NCBI GenBank assembly: GCA_004555155.1
Contig: SFJH01000021.1
Span: 1-36,767 of the forward strand
DNA from: Clostridiales bacterium
Lineage (GTDB): Bacteria > Bacillota > Clostridia > Christensenellales > Aristaeellaceae
Direction: 5' to 3'
DNA length: 36,767 bases
Position 1 is the first letter of the stretch; each line of letters opens with the position of its first letter. This document shows, one piece after another, positions 8,426 to 15,837 of this stretch. Both the position numbers and the translations under genes were made by a program. The notes under the pieces were generated by a model. It was not told the origin of the DNA, ran no database searches, and worked only from the letters and a program-made list of their open reading frames with translations.

Positions 8426-9949
8426 ATGAAGCGGAACTGGAGGCGGCTGCTGAGCGAAAAGATCCGGGAATCGCTCCGGTCGGTGCTGCCGATTTCCGGA
8501 GTGGTCGCGCTGCTGAGCGTGACGATTGCGCCGCTGAGCGCGGGCATGATGATGATGTTCGTGTTCGGCGCGCTGATGCTGATTCTGGGCATGGGACTGT
8601 TCACCATGGGCGTGGATCTTTCGATGATGCCCATGGGCGAGGGCATCGGCGTGGAGATCAGCAAGGCGCGGCGTCTGGGGCCGTCGCTGGCGCTGTGCTT
8701 TCTGCTGGGCGCGCTGATCACCATCGCGGAGCCGGACCTGCAGTTGCTGGCGCGGCAGGTGCCGTCGATTCCCAACCAGGTGCTGATTCTGTCCGTGGCG
8801 GCGGGCGTGGGACTGTTTCTGGCGGTGGCGCTGGTGCGCGCGCTGTTCAGCATTCCCCTCTCCCGGATGCTGCTGATCGTCTATGGACTGACCTTTCTGC
8901 TGGCGGCGCTGGCGCCGTCGGACTTCATCCCGGTGTCCTTTGACGCCGGCGGCGTGACCACGGGGCCGATCACGGTGCCGTTCATCATGGCGATGGGCAT
9001 CGGCATGACCTCCCTTCGCAGCGACCGCAATTCCCAGTCCGACGCCTTCGGACTGATCGCGCTGTGCAGCGCCGGGTCGGTGCTGGCGGTGCTGCTGCTG
9101 GGCGTGTTCTACGCGCCGGACGAGGCCACCGGATCGGTGATCCGGATTCTGGAGCCGGTCACCACGAAGGAAGCGGCGCTGCACCTGCTGCATGCGATTC
9201 CCGAGTACGCCCGGGAGGTGGCGCTGGCCATCGTGCCCATTGCGGCGCTGTTCGCGGTGTTCCAGCTGCTCCGCCGCCGGTTTCACCGCATGCAGGTCAA
9301 GCGCATCGTGGTGGGACTGATCTACGCCTATCTGGGGCTGGTGCTGTTTCTCACGGGCGTGAACGAGGGCTTCATGTCGTCGGGCTATCTGATCGGCGAA
9401 GCCATCGCTTCCAGTGAAAACGCCTGGCTGCTGATCCCCATCGGCATGGTGATCGGCTACTTCATCGTGGCCGCCGAGCCGGCGGTGCACGTGCTGAACC
9501 GGCAGGTGGAGGAGATCTCCAGCGGTTCGATCACGGCGAAGGAGATGCAGATCGGACTGTCCGCGGGCGTTGCGCTGTCGGTGGGACTGGCGATGCTGCG
9601 GATTCTGACGGGCATCTCGATTTTGTGGTTCCTGATCCCCGGCTACGCGATCGCGCTGGCGATGACGTACTTTGTGCCGGACATGTTCACCGGCGTGGCG
9701 TTCGACTCCGGCGGCGTGGCCTCGGGGCCGATGACGGCGGCGTTTCTGAGTCCGCTGGCCATGGGCGCGTGCGCGGCGCTGGGCGGCGACATGCTCACCG
9801 ACGCCTTCGGCATCGTGGCGATGGTGGCGATGACGCCGCTGGTGACCATCCAGCTGCTGGGGCTGCGCGGGCATCTGAAGCGACGCCGCGCCCTGCCGAA
9901 GTCGGCGGCGGCCGTCCGGTCGGACGACTGCGTGGTTTACTATGACTGA
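8426..9949 (+). CDS. DUF1538 membrane protein, internally duplicated
   Basis: A 507-residue polytopic membrane protein with about a dozen hydrophobic segments. The two halves are repeats: FDAGGVTTGPITVPFIMAMG near residue 171 and FDSGGVASGPMTAAFLSPLA near residue 426 occupy equivalent places, and MGVDLSMMPMGEGIGVEI in the first half resembles VVAAEPAVHVLNRQVEEIS in the second. This is the DUF1538 family, predicted transporters of unknown substrate. GAGGTTGAG precedes ATG 8426. A PII-like gene follows after 14 bases, suggesting control by a nucleotide-sensing partner, as AmtB is controlled by GlnK; that link is inference. Confidence 0.88.
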   Translation: MKRNWRRLLSEKIRESLRSVLPISGVVALLSVTIAPLSAGMMMMFVFGALMLILGMGLFTMGVDLSMMPMGEGIGVEISKARRLGPSLALCFLLGALITIAEPDLQLLARQVPSIPNQVLILSVAAGVGLFLAVALVRALFSIPLSRMLLIVYGLTFLLAALAPSDFIPVSFDAGGVTTGPITVPFIMAMGIGMTSLRSDRNSQSDAFGLIALCSAGSVLAVLLLGVFYAPDEATGSVIRILEPVTTKEAALHLLHAIPEYAREVALAIVPIAALFAVFQLLRRRFHRMQVKRIVVGLIYAYLGLVLFLTGVNEGFMSSGYLIGEAIASSENAWLLIPIGMVIGYFIVAAEPAVHVLNRQVEEISSGSITAKEMQIGLSAGVALSVGLAMLRILTGISILWFLIPGYAIALAMTYFVPDMFTGVAFDSGGVASGPMTAAFLSPLAMGACAALGGDMLTDAFGIVAMVAMTPLVTIQLLGLRGHLKRRRALPKSAAAVRSDDCVVYYD

Positions 9950-9963
9950 GAGGAGGCGGGCCC

Positions 9964-10629
9964 ATGAGCGATGAACGGATCAAGGCCATGTTCACCATCG
10001 CGGATCGCGGCGACGGCATCGCGCTTTCGAAGCTGTACGAGCAAAACGGCGTGCCGCTGCATCTGCAGCTGATCGCCGAGGGCACCGCCACTTCGGAGGT
10101 GCTGAACATGCTGGGGCTGACCCATCGGGACAAGGAGATGCTGATCAGCTTCGCGCCGGAGCGCGCCGTGGAGGCGCTGCTCTCCCGGCTGGACGACGAT
10201 TATCGGGGAATTCTCCGCGTGAAGGGGCTGGCGTTCAGCGTGAAGCTGACGGGCCTGTCCGGCGCAGTCGCCGGCGCGCTTGCACAAAACGATCATCCGA
10301 CAGGAGGCGAAGCCATGCACGGCAAACGGGAATACAGCCTGATTCTGGCGGCCGTCAACCAGGGCTGCACGGATCCGGTGATGCAGACCGCCCGCACGGC
10401 GGGCGCGACGGGCGGCACGGTGCTGCGGGGCCGCTGGGTGGGCGCGCAGCGTCTGGAGCAGTACCACGCGATTGCGCTGCAGGACGAGAAGGAGCTTTTG
10501 CTGATCGTCTGCGACCGCCGCGACCGCAACGCCATCATGGACGCGATCAACGCGCACCACGGGCTGAACAGCGACGAGCAGGCCTTCGTCTTCTCCCTGC
10601 CCGTCGACCGCATGGTGAAGCTGTCCTGA
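9964..10629 (+). CDS. PII-like signalling protein with two tandem domains
   Basis: A 221-residue protein made of two ferredoxin-like halves (about 1-105 and 118-221). Each has the PII order of strand, helix, strand, with LHLQLIAEGTATSEVLNMLG in the first and TVLRGRWVGAQRLEQ, EKELLLIVCDRR and IMDAINAHHGL in the second. Such proteins accompany DUF1538 genes in Firmicutes and are annotated as PII-family regulators. The canonical PII T-loop Tyr is not obvious, so classical uridylylation is unlikely. AGGAGG lies a few bases before ATG 9964. Likely the soluble regulator of the preceding membrane protein (inference). Confidence 0.8.
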   Translation: MSDERIKAMFTIADRGDGIALSKLYEQNGVPLHLQLIAEGTATSEVLNMLGLTHRDKEMLISFAPERAVEALLSRLDDDYRGILRVKGLAFSVKLTGLSGAVAGALAQNDHPTGGEAMHGKREYSLILAAVNQGCTDPVMQTARTAGATGGTVLRGRWVGAQRLEQYHAIALQDEKELLLIVCDRRDRNAIMDAINAHHGLNSDEQAFVFSLPVDRMVKLS

Positions 10630-10644
10630 CGGCGCGTTTTGCCG

Positions 10645-10673
10645 TTGACAGCGCCGTGCGCACATGCTATAAT
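10645..10673 (+). promoter_or_regulatory. Consensus promoter of leader/exporter transcript
   Basis: TTGACA (10645-10650), 17-base spacer, TATAAT (10668-10673): exact consensus. The predicted start of transcription near 10680 gives a 27-base lead to the short ORF at 10707. Confidence 0.92.
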
Positions 10674-10706
10674 ATTCGTAAATTCTGGAAGGAGGCCGTC
10701 CCCCCC

Positions 10707-10814
10707 ATGACCGAAATCATGCGTCATCATGTGACTGTGGACTGCGGAATGTTCAGCATTTTCGCGCGTGACGGGATAGCTATGCCTTCCGGGGATGGTT
10801 CCGCCGTGCGCTGA
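10707..10814 (+). CDS. Putative 35-residue leader peptide
   Basis: A short ORF beginning MTEIMRHHVTVDCGMFSIF and ending GDGSAVR. AAGGAGG at 10689-10695 is a strong ribosome site, although the spacing (11 bases to ATG, including a run of C) is long. No membrane segment or known family is visible. It sits between an exact-consensus promoter and a terminator, upstream of an ABC-2 exporter. It may be a regulatory leader peptide, a small protein, or part of an sRNA whose ORF is fortuitous. Coding status is not proved. Confidence 0.5.
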   Translation: MTEIMRHHVTVDCGMFSIFARDGIAMPSGDGSAVR

Positions 10815-10825
10815 CGCGTATTTCG

Positions 10826-10857
10826 CGGGTCACCCGAAGGGGCGACCCGTTTTTTTC
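10826..10857 (+). terminator. Terminator or attenuator ahead of ABC exporter
   Basis: CGGGTC (10826-10831) pairs with GACCCG (10844-10849), with ACCC/GGGG inside, followed by eight Ts. Since the exporter genes start at 10902 and no other promoter is evident, this may be a conditional attenuator. CCTTCCGGG at 10785-10793, inside the short ORF, could pair with CCCGAAGG at 10833-10840 and so disrupt the hairpin. Confidence 0.85.
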
Positions 10858-10901
10858 ATGCCCATTTTTCCCCTTGAATCTACCTGACCGGAGGAATTCT
10901 C

Positions 10902-11672
10902 ATGAAAGCATTTCTCGCGACCGCACGCCTGTGCGTTCGCAACAAAAACGACTTCGGTGTGCTGTGGACGCTGGGCGAATACCTGCTGAAGCTGATCTCG
11001 CTGCTGGCCCAGGCGATGGTCTGGTGCGCGGTGCTGCCGGAGGGCGCCGCCGTGGACGGCATGACCCGCCGGAGCATGCTGGTCTACATCGCCGTCTCCA
11101 GCGCGCTTGCGCCGCTCCTGGACGTGCGCACCCCCGTCTCCTCCTGGCTGCACGAGGGCACGATGCTGGATCTGTTCCGCCGACCCTGCTCCGTCTACGG
11201 TCAGCTCGTCGCCCACACGGCGGGAAGCTGGTGCATTCCGCTGTGCTGCTACGGGCTTCCGCTGCTGGGGATCGCGTCGCTGCTGGGATATCCGCCCGTC
11301 CCGGCCAGCCCGTGGTTTTTCCTGTCGCTGGCGCTGTGCGTGGCGCAGGGCTTTGCGGTGGACTTCCTGTTCGCCTGCCTGCTGATTCGGATGAACAACC
11401 TGGAGTGGACGGTGCACTCCATCCGCAACGCGCTGACGGCGCTGCTGACCGGCGGACTGATTCCGTTCGCCGCGCTGCCCTGGGGGCTGGGGCGGTGGCT
11501 GGAGCTCTCGCCGCTGGGCACACTGGCGGGCGCGCCGCTGGCGCTGCTGACCGGACTGGGCGATCCGACCCGGCTGCTTACGGCGCAGATTTTCTGGAAC
11601 TGTACGCTCTGGCCGCTGGCCCTGTGGGCCTTCCGGGCCTCGCGGGAGAGGATGGTGTCCTATGGCGGCTAA
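10902..11672 (+). CDS. ABC-2 family exporter permease 1
   Basis: A 256-residue integral membrane protein with about six hydrophobic segments. It resembles the uncharacterised ABC-2 permeases of the COG4587/COG3694 type, which occur as a pair with a COG4586 ATPase, as here. GGAGG precedes ATG 10902. It overlaps the next permease by 11 bases, so translation is coupled. The substrate is unknown; related systems are discussed as drug, lantibiotic or lipid exporters. Confidence 0.82.
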   Translation: MKAFLATARLCVRNKNDFGVLWTLGEYLLKLISLLAQAMVWCAVLPEGAAVDGMTRRSMLVYIAVSSALAPLLDVRTPVSSWLHEGTMLDLFRRPCSVYGQLVAHTAGSWCIPLCCYGLPLLGIASLLGYPPVPASPWFFLSLALCVAQGFAVDFLFACLLIRMNNLEWTVHSIRNALTALLTGGLIPFAALPWGLGRWLELSPLGTLAGAPLALLTGLGDPTRLLTAQIFWNCTLWPLALWAFRASRERMVSYGG

Positions 11673-12507
11673 AATCCGGCAGCTGCTCAGGCTGTACGCG
11701 CTCTACGGGCGCATGGACTGGCACTTCCTGATGCGCGACAAGCGCACGGGCTTTCTCTGCGTGATCAGCGATTGGTTCGCGACGCTTTCGTCCATCTCGG
11801 GCATTGCGCTCCTGGCGATTCGCTTCGACGGCATCGGCGGACTTTCGGCGGACGAAATTCTGTGGATGCTGGGCTTCTTCACGCTGGCCGACGGCACGAC
11901 CTGGATGCTGCTGGGCGCGTTCAACAATCTGCACATCAGCCGCCGCATCGGCCGCGGTCAGGTGGATCACATGCTGATTCAGCCGGTGCCGCTGTGGATG
12001 CAGCTGCTGACCGGCGGCTTCATGCCCTTCTCCGGCAACAGCGGATTCCTCGCGGGCGTGATTCTGACCGCCGTCGCCACGGCGCGGCTGCATCTTCCGC
12101 TGACGCCGGGCTGGCTTGCGACGCTGATTCTGTACCTGTTGGCGCGCATGGCGATCGCGGCGGGCTGTTCGTTCCTGACCGGCTCGGCGGCGTTTTACAA
12201 GCCGGTGGCCTCCGAGGAGCTGTCCTCCGTAACGCTGGACGCGCTGAACGCCGCGGGCAAGTATCCGCTGGCGGCGCTGCCGGAGTGGCTGCTGACGGTG
12301 TTTATGACCGTGCTGCCGGTAGGGCTGATGGCCTATCTTCCCAGTATGATCCTTCTTCACAAAATCGACGCGCCGCTGGCCTGCGCATGGCCGTTCGCCG
12401 TGAGCGCTGCCTTCCTGTCCCTGGCGGGATGGATGTTCAGAAAGGGGTTGAAGCACTATGCCGAGCATGGCTGCCCGAGATACAAGGACATGGGACACCG
12501 TTGTTGA
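11662..12507 (+). CDS. ABC-2 family exporter permease 2
   Basis: The second permease (281 residues, about six membrane segments), homologous in layout to the first. The cytoplasmic N-terminal stretch (LLRLYALYGRMDWHFLMRDK) is typical of the family and probably contacts the ATPase. It overlaps the upstream permease by 11 bases and the downstream ATPase by 50. The last ~17 residues, read through the ATPase start, are unlike the membrane part. Confidence 0.82.
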   Translation: MAAKIRQLLRLYALYGRMDWHFLMRDKRTGFLCVISDWFATLSSISGIALLAIRFDGIGGLSADEILWMLGFFTLADGTTWMLLGAFNNLHISRRIGRGQVDHMLIQPVPLWMQLLTGGFMPFSGNSGFLAGVILTAVATARLHLPLTPGWLATLILYLLARMAIAAGCSFLTGSAAFYKPVASEELSSVTLDALNAAGKYPLAALPEWLLTVFMTVLPVGLMAYLPSMILLHKIDAPLACAWPFAVSAAFLSLAGWMFRKGLKHYAEHGCPRYKDMGHRC

Positions 12508-13282
12508 GCTGTCCGACGTCACCAAGCGCTTTCGCCGTTTGAAGCGCGGCGGACTGTTCCACCGCGAATACGAGGACATTTACGCCCTCTCCCACGTCAA
12601 TCTTGCCGTGCGCCGCGGCGAATTTCTGGCCTACGCAGGCCCGAACGGCGCGGGCAAGTCCACCACGTTCAAGCTGCTGTGCGGCATGCTGGCCCCCAAC
12701 GAGGGAACCTCGCGCCTGTTCGGCATGGATCCCATCCGCGACCGCATCGCGGTGATGCGCCGCACCGGCGTGCTCTTTGGCAACCGCAGCGAGCTCTGGT
12801 GGGATCATCCCGTGCGCACGTCCTTTGAATGGAAGCGCGACGTGTGGGGCATCTCCCAATCCGACTACGCCGAGCGCTTCGACCGGCTGGTCTCCGAGCT
12901 GCGCCTGTCGGCCTTTATCGACGCCTTCGCCCGCGAGCTGTCCCTGGGCCAGCGGATGCGCGCGAACCTGGCGCTGACGCTGCTCCACAATCCCCAGCTG
13001 GTGCTGCTGGACGAGCCCACGCTGGGACTCGACGTGCTGGCCAAGCGCGACCTCATCCAGACGCTCAAGCGCATCAATCGCGACATGGGCGTGACCCTCG
13101 TCGTCACCAGCCACGACATGGACGACCTGCGCGACATGGCCTCCCGCCTCGTGCTGATCCACAAGGGCGAAATCCGCTACGACGGCGCCTTCGACACCCT
13201 CCTCTCCCACGCCGACCGCACCGACTTCGAAGCCATCATCGCCCAGATGTACCGCGAATGGCAGCCGGAGGAGGAGGCGTAG
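12458..13282 (+). CDS. ABC exporter ATPase (COG4586-type)
   Basis: A 274-residue nucleotide-binding subunit that powers the two preceding permeases. Walker A GPNGAGKST lies near residue 64; the signature is LSLGQRMR instead of LSGGQ, typical of this subfamily; Walker B LVLLDEPTLGLD, then the switch His in TSHDMDDL. An N-terminal insertion RFRRLKRGGLFHREYEDIYAL before the first strand is also characteristic. ATG 12458 is preceded by AAAGGGG; ATG 12467 is a possible alternative. The gene ends before a strong hairpin at 13303. Confidence 0.92.
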   Translation: MPSMAARDTRTWDTVVELSDVTKRFRRLKRGGLFHREYEDIYALSHVNLAVRRGEFLAYAGPNGAGKSTTFKLLCGMLAPNEGTSRLFGMDPIRDRIAVMRRTGVLFGNRSELWWDHPVRTSFEWKRDVWGISQSDYAERFDRLVSELRLSAFIDAFARELSLGQRMRANLALTLLHNPQLVLLDEPTLGLDVLAKRDLIQTLKRINRDMGVTLVVTSHDMDDLRDMASRLVLIHKGEIRYDGAFDTLLSHADRTDFEAIIAQMYREWQPEEEA

Positions 13283-13302
13283 GGGGAGGCGCGGGGGCGA
13301 CT

Positions 13303-13344
13303 GCGGGGAGGGCTTTTCTTTGGAAAAAGAAAAGCCCTCCCCGC
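13303..13344. repeat. Long perfect hairpin (18-bp arms), terminator-like
   Basis: Arms 13303-13320 and 13327-13344 are exact inverted repeats around the loop TGGAAA. It follows the ABC ATPase stop by 20 bases and may act as its terminator although no T tract follows. A similar hairpin with TTTCTTT / AAAGAAA next to the loop lies at 16885-16922. Confidence 0.8.
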
Positions 13345-13735
13345 GCCCCTCCCAAAGAAACCGCTTGCGGCCTGCATGCAGGCCGCTTGGTTGTTTTTTT
13401 GGGGGAGACAGCGTTTGTGGGATTTCCGTGGTGGAAATCCCGCAAAGGGGATGGGTAGTCGGGGATTGGGGGCTTTTTGGAAATGTATCGGGGGATTCGT
13501 TTGTGGGATTTCCGTGGTGGAAATCCCACAAAGGGGATGGGTAGTCGGGGATTGGGGGCTTTTTGGGGAAGTATCGGGGGATTCGTTTGCGGGATTTCCG
13601 TGATGGAAATCCCACAAAGGGGGTGGATCGTTGGAGATTGGGTCTTTTTGGGGAGAAGTATCGGGGGATTCGTTTGCGGGATTTCCATGGTGGAAATCCC
13701 GCAAAGAGGGTGGATCGTTGGAGATTGAGGGGCGC
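13345..13735. repeat. Four copies of an ~86-bp palindromic repeat
   Basis: The 23-base core (GGGATTTCC, five bases, GGAAATCCC) occurs at 13419-13441, 13505-13527, 13591-13613 and 13678-13700, spaced 86, 86 and 87 bases. The palindrome extends outward to 14-bp arms (TTTGYGGG / CCCRCAAA). The two Y/R positions vary: T with A in copy 2, C with G in copy 4, wobble or mismatch in copies 1 and 3. Between cores are G/T-rich stretches such as GTATCGGGGGATTCGT. Short ORFs cross the repeats in several frames but look like artefacts of the repetition. No gene is seen in this stretch. Confidence 0.88.
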
Positions 13736-14662
13736 TCAGAAAACCAGGCGCATTTGATACCACTGGACATTGCCATGGACGGAAGCGGACACGCCTTCAT
13801 TCCGGAAGCCAAAGCGGGCGTAGTAGTGAAGCATGTGTTCCTTGCAGGTGAGCACCAGTCCACTGCGCCCTTCGCGGCGGGATTCCCGGATGGCGCAGTT
13901 GAGCAGACGCCCGGCGCAGCCCTGCCGCCGGTAGGCAGGCAGGGTATTCACGCCGAAGATCATCTGCCAGCGGCCGTTCGGATTGTGGATCGACGCGTCC
14001 TCATACATCTCGTCGCGCAGGTCGGGCTCATCGGTGGTCATGCCGTTGACGAAGCTGACCAGCGTCTCACCGTCGAACAGCAGCCAGAACCGGTCGGGAT
14101 AGGCCCTCAGTCGCGCGGCAAAGGCCTGTTCCGTGGCGGCCTCTGCCGCGGGGAAGCACTCGGCCTCCACGCGCGTGACGGCGGCGAGATCGTCGATCGT
14201 TCCCCGGCGCAGCGTCATTCCGGCGGTCTTCAGCGTGCGCACGGCGGCGGCATACTTCTCCATCCGGGCGCGTGCAGCGGCGGTCATGGTCTCCTCCGTC
14301 ATGCCCAGGCGGGACAGATCCATGTTGTGCGCCAGGTCGGCCAGCTTGACGCTCCGCGCGATGGGATTTTCCGCGACCATCCGAATGTAGTCGGCATAGG
14401 GCACGCCGGGGCGATGGGTGAGCGCGTCGATGGCCTGCACCGCATCCTCGGGAAAGCCCTGACTGCGCAGTTCATCAAAGGTCGTGCCGCCGTCCTCCAC
14501 CGCGTCGTGCAGCAGAGCGGCGATGGTTTCGCTCTCGCCGGTCATCTGCTCGGCCAGGTGCAGCGGATGGTGGATATAGGGCGCGCCGCTCTTGTCGGTC
14601 TGCCCGTGGTGGGCGCGATAGGCCAGGCGCATGGCCCGGACGGTGTTTTCGGTGTAGATCAT
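13736..14662 (-). CDS. HD phosphohydrolase - GNAT acetyltransferase fusion
   Basis: A 308-residue two-domain protein. Residues 1-147 form an HD domain like the hydrolase half of RelA/SpoT and Mesh1: HHGQTDKSGAPYIHHP, then ALLHDAVEDGGTTFDEL (HD and ED motifs) and VKLADLAHNMDLSR. Residues 150-308 form a GNAT domain (VNTLPAYRRQGCAGRLLNCA for acetyl-CoA, LHYYARFGF at the end). The ppGpp-hydrolase-like motifs suggest a nucleotide substrate, but this is inference. AGGAGG precedes ATG 14662. It lies 46 bases after a merR gene in the same direction and probably belongs to its operon. Confidence 0.87.
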   Translation of the reverse strand: MIYTENTVRAMRLAYRAHHGQTDKSGAPYIHHPLHLAEQMTGESETIAALLHDAVEDGGTTFDELRSQGFPEDAVQAIDALTHRPGVPYADYIRMVAENPIARSVKLADLAHNMDLSRLGMTEETMTAAARARMEKYAAAVRTLKTAGMTLRRGTIDDLAAVTRVEAECFPAAEAATEQAFAARLRAYPDRFWLLFDGETLVSFVNGMTTDEPDLRDEMYEDASIHNPNGRWQMIFGVNTLPAYRRQGCAGRLLNCAIRESRREGRSGLVLTCKEHMLHYYARFGFRNEGVSASVHGNVQWYQMRLVF

Positions 14663-14708
14663 GGAGTGCCTCCTGATGATGGTTCGATGGGATGAAGACT
14701 GCGGGGAT

Positions 14709-15074
14709 TCAGCCCTTCCGCGCCTTCAGCAGATCGTCGTAATAGGCGATCTTGCCGTCCAGACGGGTCATGGTACTGTGAATGACCTCCATCTGCTCCT
14801 CCAGCCTGCGGCGCTGGGCAGCCAGCAGCGTGCGCCGCGCTTCCAGCGTCTCATCGCCCTGACCGGTCAGGCGCACGTATTCAATCATCGCCTCGATGGG
14901 CAGACCTGCGCTGCGCAGGCACTTCGTCAGCTCCACCCACCGGCAGTCGGCCTCCGAATAGTCCCGCAGCCCGCTGGCATTGCGCCGCACGGGCGGGATG
15001 GCGCCCACCCGCTCGTAGTATCTCAGCGTATCCTGGCTGAGTCCGTATCGCTTGCTGACCTCTGAAATGGTCAT
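14709..15074 (-). CDS. MerR-family transcriptional regulator
   Basis: A 121-residue regulator. The winged helix-turn-helix (MTISEVSKRYGLSQDTLRYY then ERVGAIPPVRR) fills residues 1-70, followed by a long dimerisation coiled coil (about 75-115). It resembles the AdhR-like, aldehyde/stress-responsive branch; no metal-binding Cys cluster is seen in the C-terminal part. AGGAGG lies eight bases before ATG 15074; a GTG at 15083 is in frame but inside the ribosome site. Its own promoter has the 19-base spacer typical of MerR targets, so it probably regulates itself and the HD-GNAT gene. Confidence 0.92.
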   Translation of the reverse strand: MTISEVSKRYGLSQDTLRYYERVGAIPPVRRNASGLRDYSEADCRWVELTKCLRSAGLPIEAMIEYVRLTGQGDETLEARRTLLAAQRRRLEEQMEVIHSTMTRLDGKIAYYDDLLKARKG

Positions 15075-15095
15075 ATCTGTCACCTCCTGATCTCC

Positions 15096-15126
15096 AGTGT
15101 AGCATCTGGAGTCCGCTCCAGGTCAA
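15096..15126 (-). promoter_or_regulatory. MerR-type promoter with 19-bp spacer and operator dyad
   Basis: On the minus strand TTGACC (15126-15121), a 19-base spacer, TACACT (15101-15096). The spacer region holds a dyad at 15106-15121, CTGGAG-TCCG-CTCCAG on the plus strand. An overlong spacer with a dyad between -35 and -10 is the hallmark of promoters that MerR proteins activate by DNA distortion. Confidence 0.85.
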
Positions 15127-15146
15127 GTGTCCTCTTCGGATGCCGG

Positions 15147-15175
15147 TTGCAAAGGCCCGGAGTTCCTGCTATAAT
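15147..15175 (+). promoter_or_regulatory. Promoter of DUF3786 gene
   Basis: TTGCAA (15147-15152), 17-base spacer, TATAAT (15170-15175), divergent from the merR promoter and 20 bases from it. Confidence 0.75.
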
Positions 15176-15197
15176 CATTGAAAAAGGGGGAATGTAC

Positions 15198-15833
15198 ATG
15201 AAAGATGCGGATTCCCGGCAGCGCGGCGGCAATTACGACGCGGTGCGCGCCGCATGGCGGCAGCGGTTTCTGTCCATGGATCACGAATCGCTGGCGGAGC
15301 GCTTTCACCTGCAGATCGATGCGGATGGGCTCTATCTGACCTACTTCAGCCATCCCTACTCGATCTCCCGCCGCGACGCGCGCATCGTTCGGCTGGACAG
15401 CCCCGGCGCGCCCATCGGCTTTAACACGGAGATGAACTTCTTCAACATGTTCCACTACGCTGCGGCGCATCCCGCGCCCGCCGGCGAGCTGGTACCCTTC
15501 CGGAAGGTCAAGCGGGTCTATCCCTTCGAGGCCGCTTACACGCGCTCGATTCTCCAGCCCTTTGCGCAGCGCTTTGCCGGACATGTTCCCGGGCTGCGCC
15601 GGGCCTTCGACGCGCTCCATGCCCGTCCGCTGGCCCAGGGCGACGCGGGCGGCCGTCTGGAAATCCTGCCCGGGCTTGAGCTGGCCGTCACCTTCTGGGA
15701 TGCGGACGACGAGTTTCCCGCCCAGGCCAACATGCTCTTCGACGCGAACATCACCGACTACATGCACGAGGAAAACGTGGTCTGCGTCGCATCGGACGCG
15801 GCGGAATTCCTCTCCGAGGCCGCGCAGATATGA
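15198..15833 (+). CDS. DUF3786 domain-containing protein
   Basis: A 211-residue soluble protein. The C-terminal part, ELAVTFWDADDEFPAQANML then FDANITDYMHEEN, is the family hallmark; the N-terminal half contains the repeated pattern RFHLQIDADGLYLTYFSHPY. The function of the family is unknown, though members occur near corrinoid/methyltransferase genes in anaerobes. Starts: ATG 15198 has AGGGGG seven bases upstream; the in-frame ATG 15192 is too close to it. It does not overlap the convergent Nudix gene. Confidence 0.82.
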   Translation: MKDADSRQRGGNYDAVRAAWRQRFLSMDHESLAERFHLQIDADGLYLTYFSHPYSISRRDARIVRLDSPGAPIGFNTEMNFFNMFHYAAAHPAPAGELVPFRKVKRVYPFEAAYTRSILQPFAQRFAGHVPGLRRAFDALHARPLAQGDAGGRLEILPGLELAVTFWDADDEFPAQANMLFDANITDYMHEENVVCVASDAAEFLSEAAQI

Positions 15834-15837
15834 CGCA

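Noticed and set aside
13419..13700. CRISPR array
   Set aside because: Cores are palindromic and regularly spaced, but the intervals are near-identical to each other and too long; no cas genes.
13320..13757. Short overlapping ORFs in several frames of the 86-bp repeats
   Set aside because: The same peptide repeats appear in all frames and strands with poor ribosome sites; explained by the DNA repeat.
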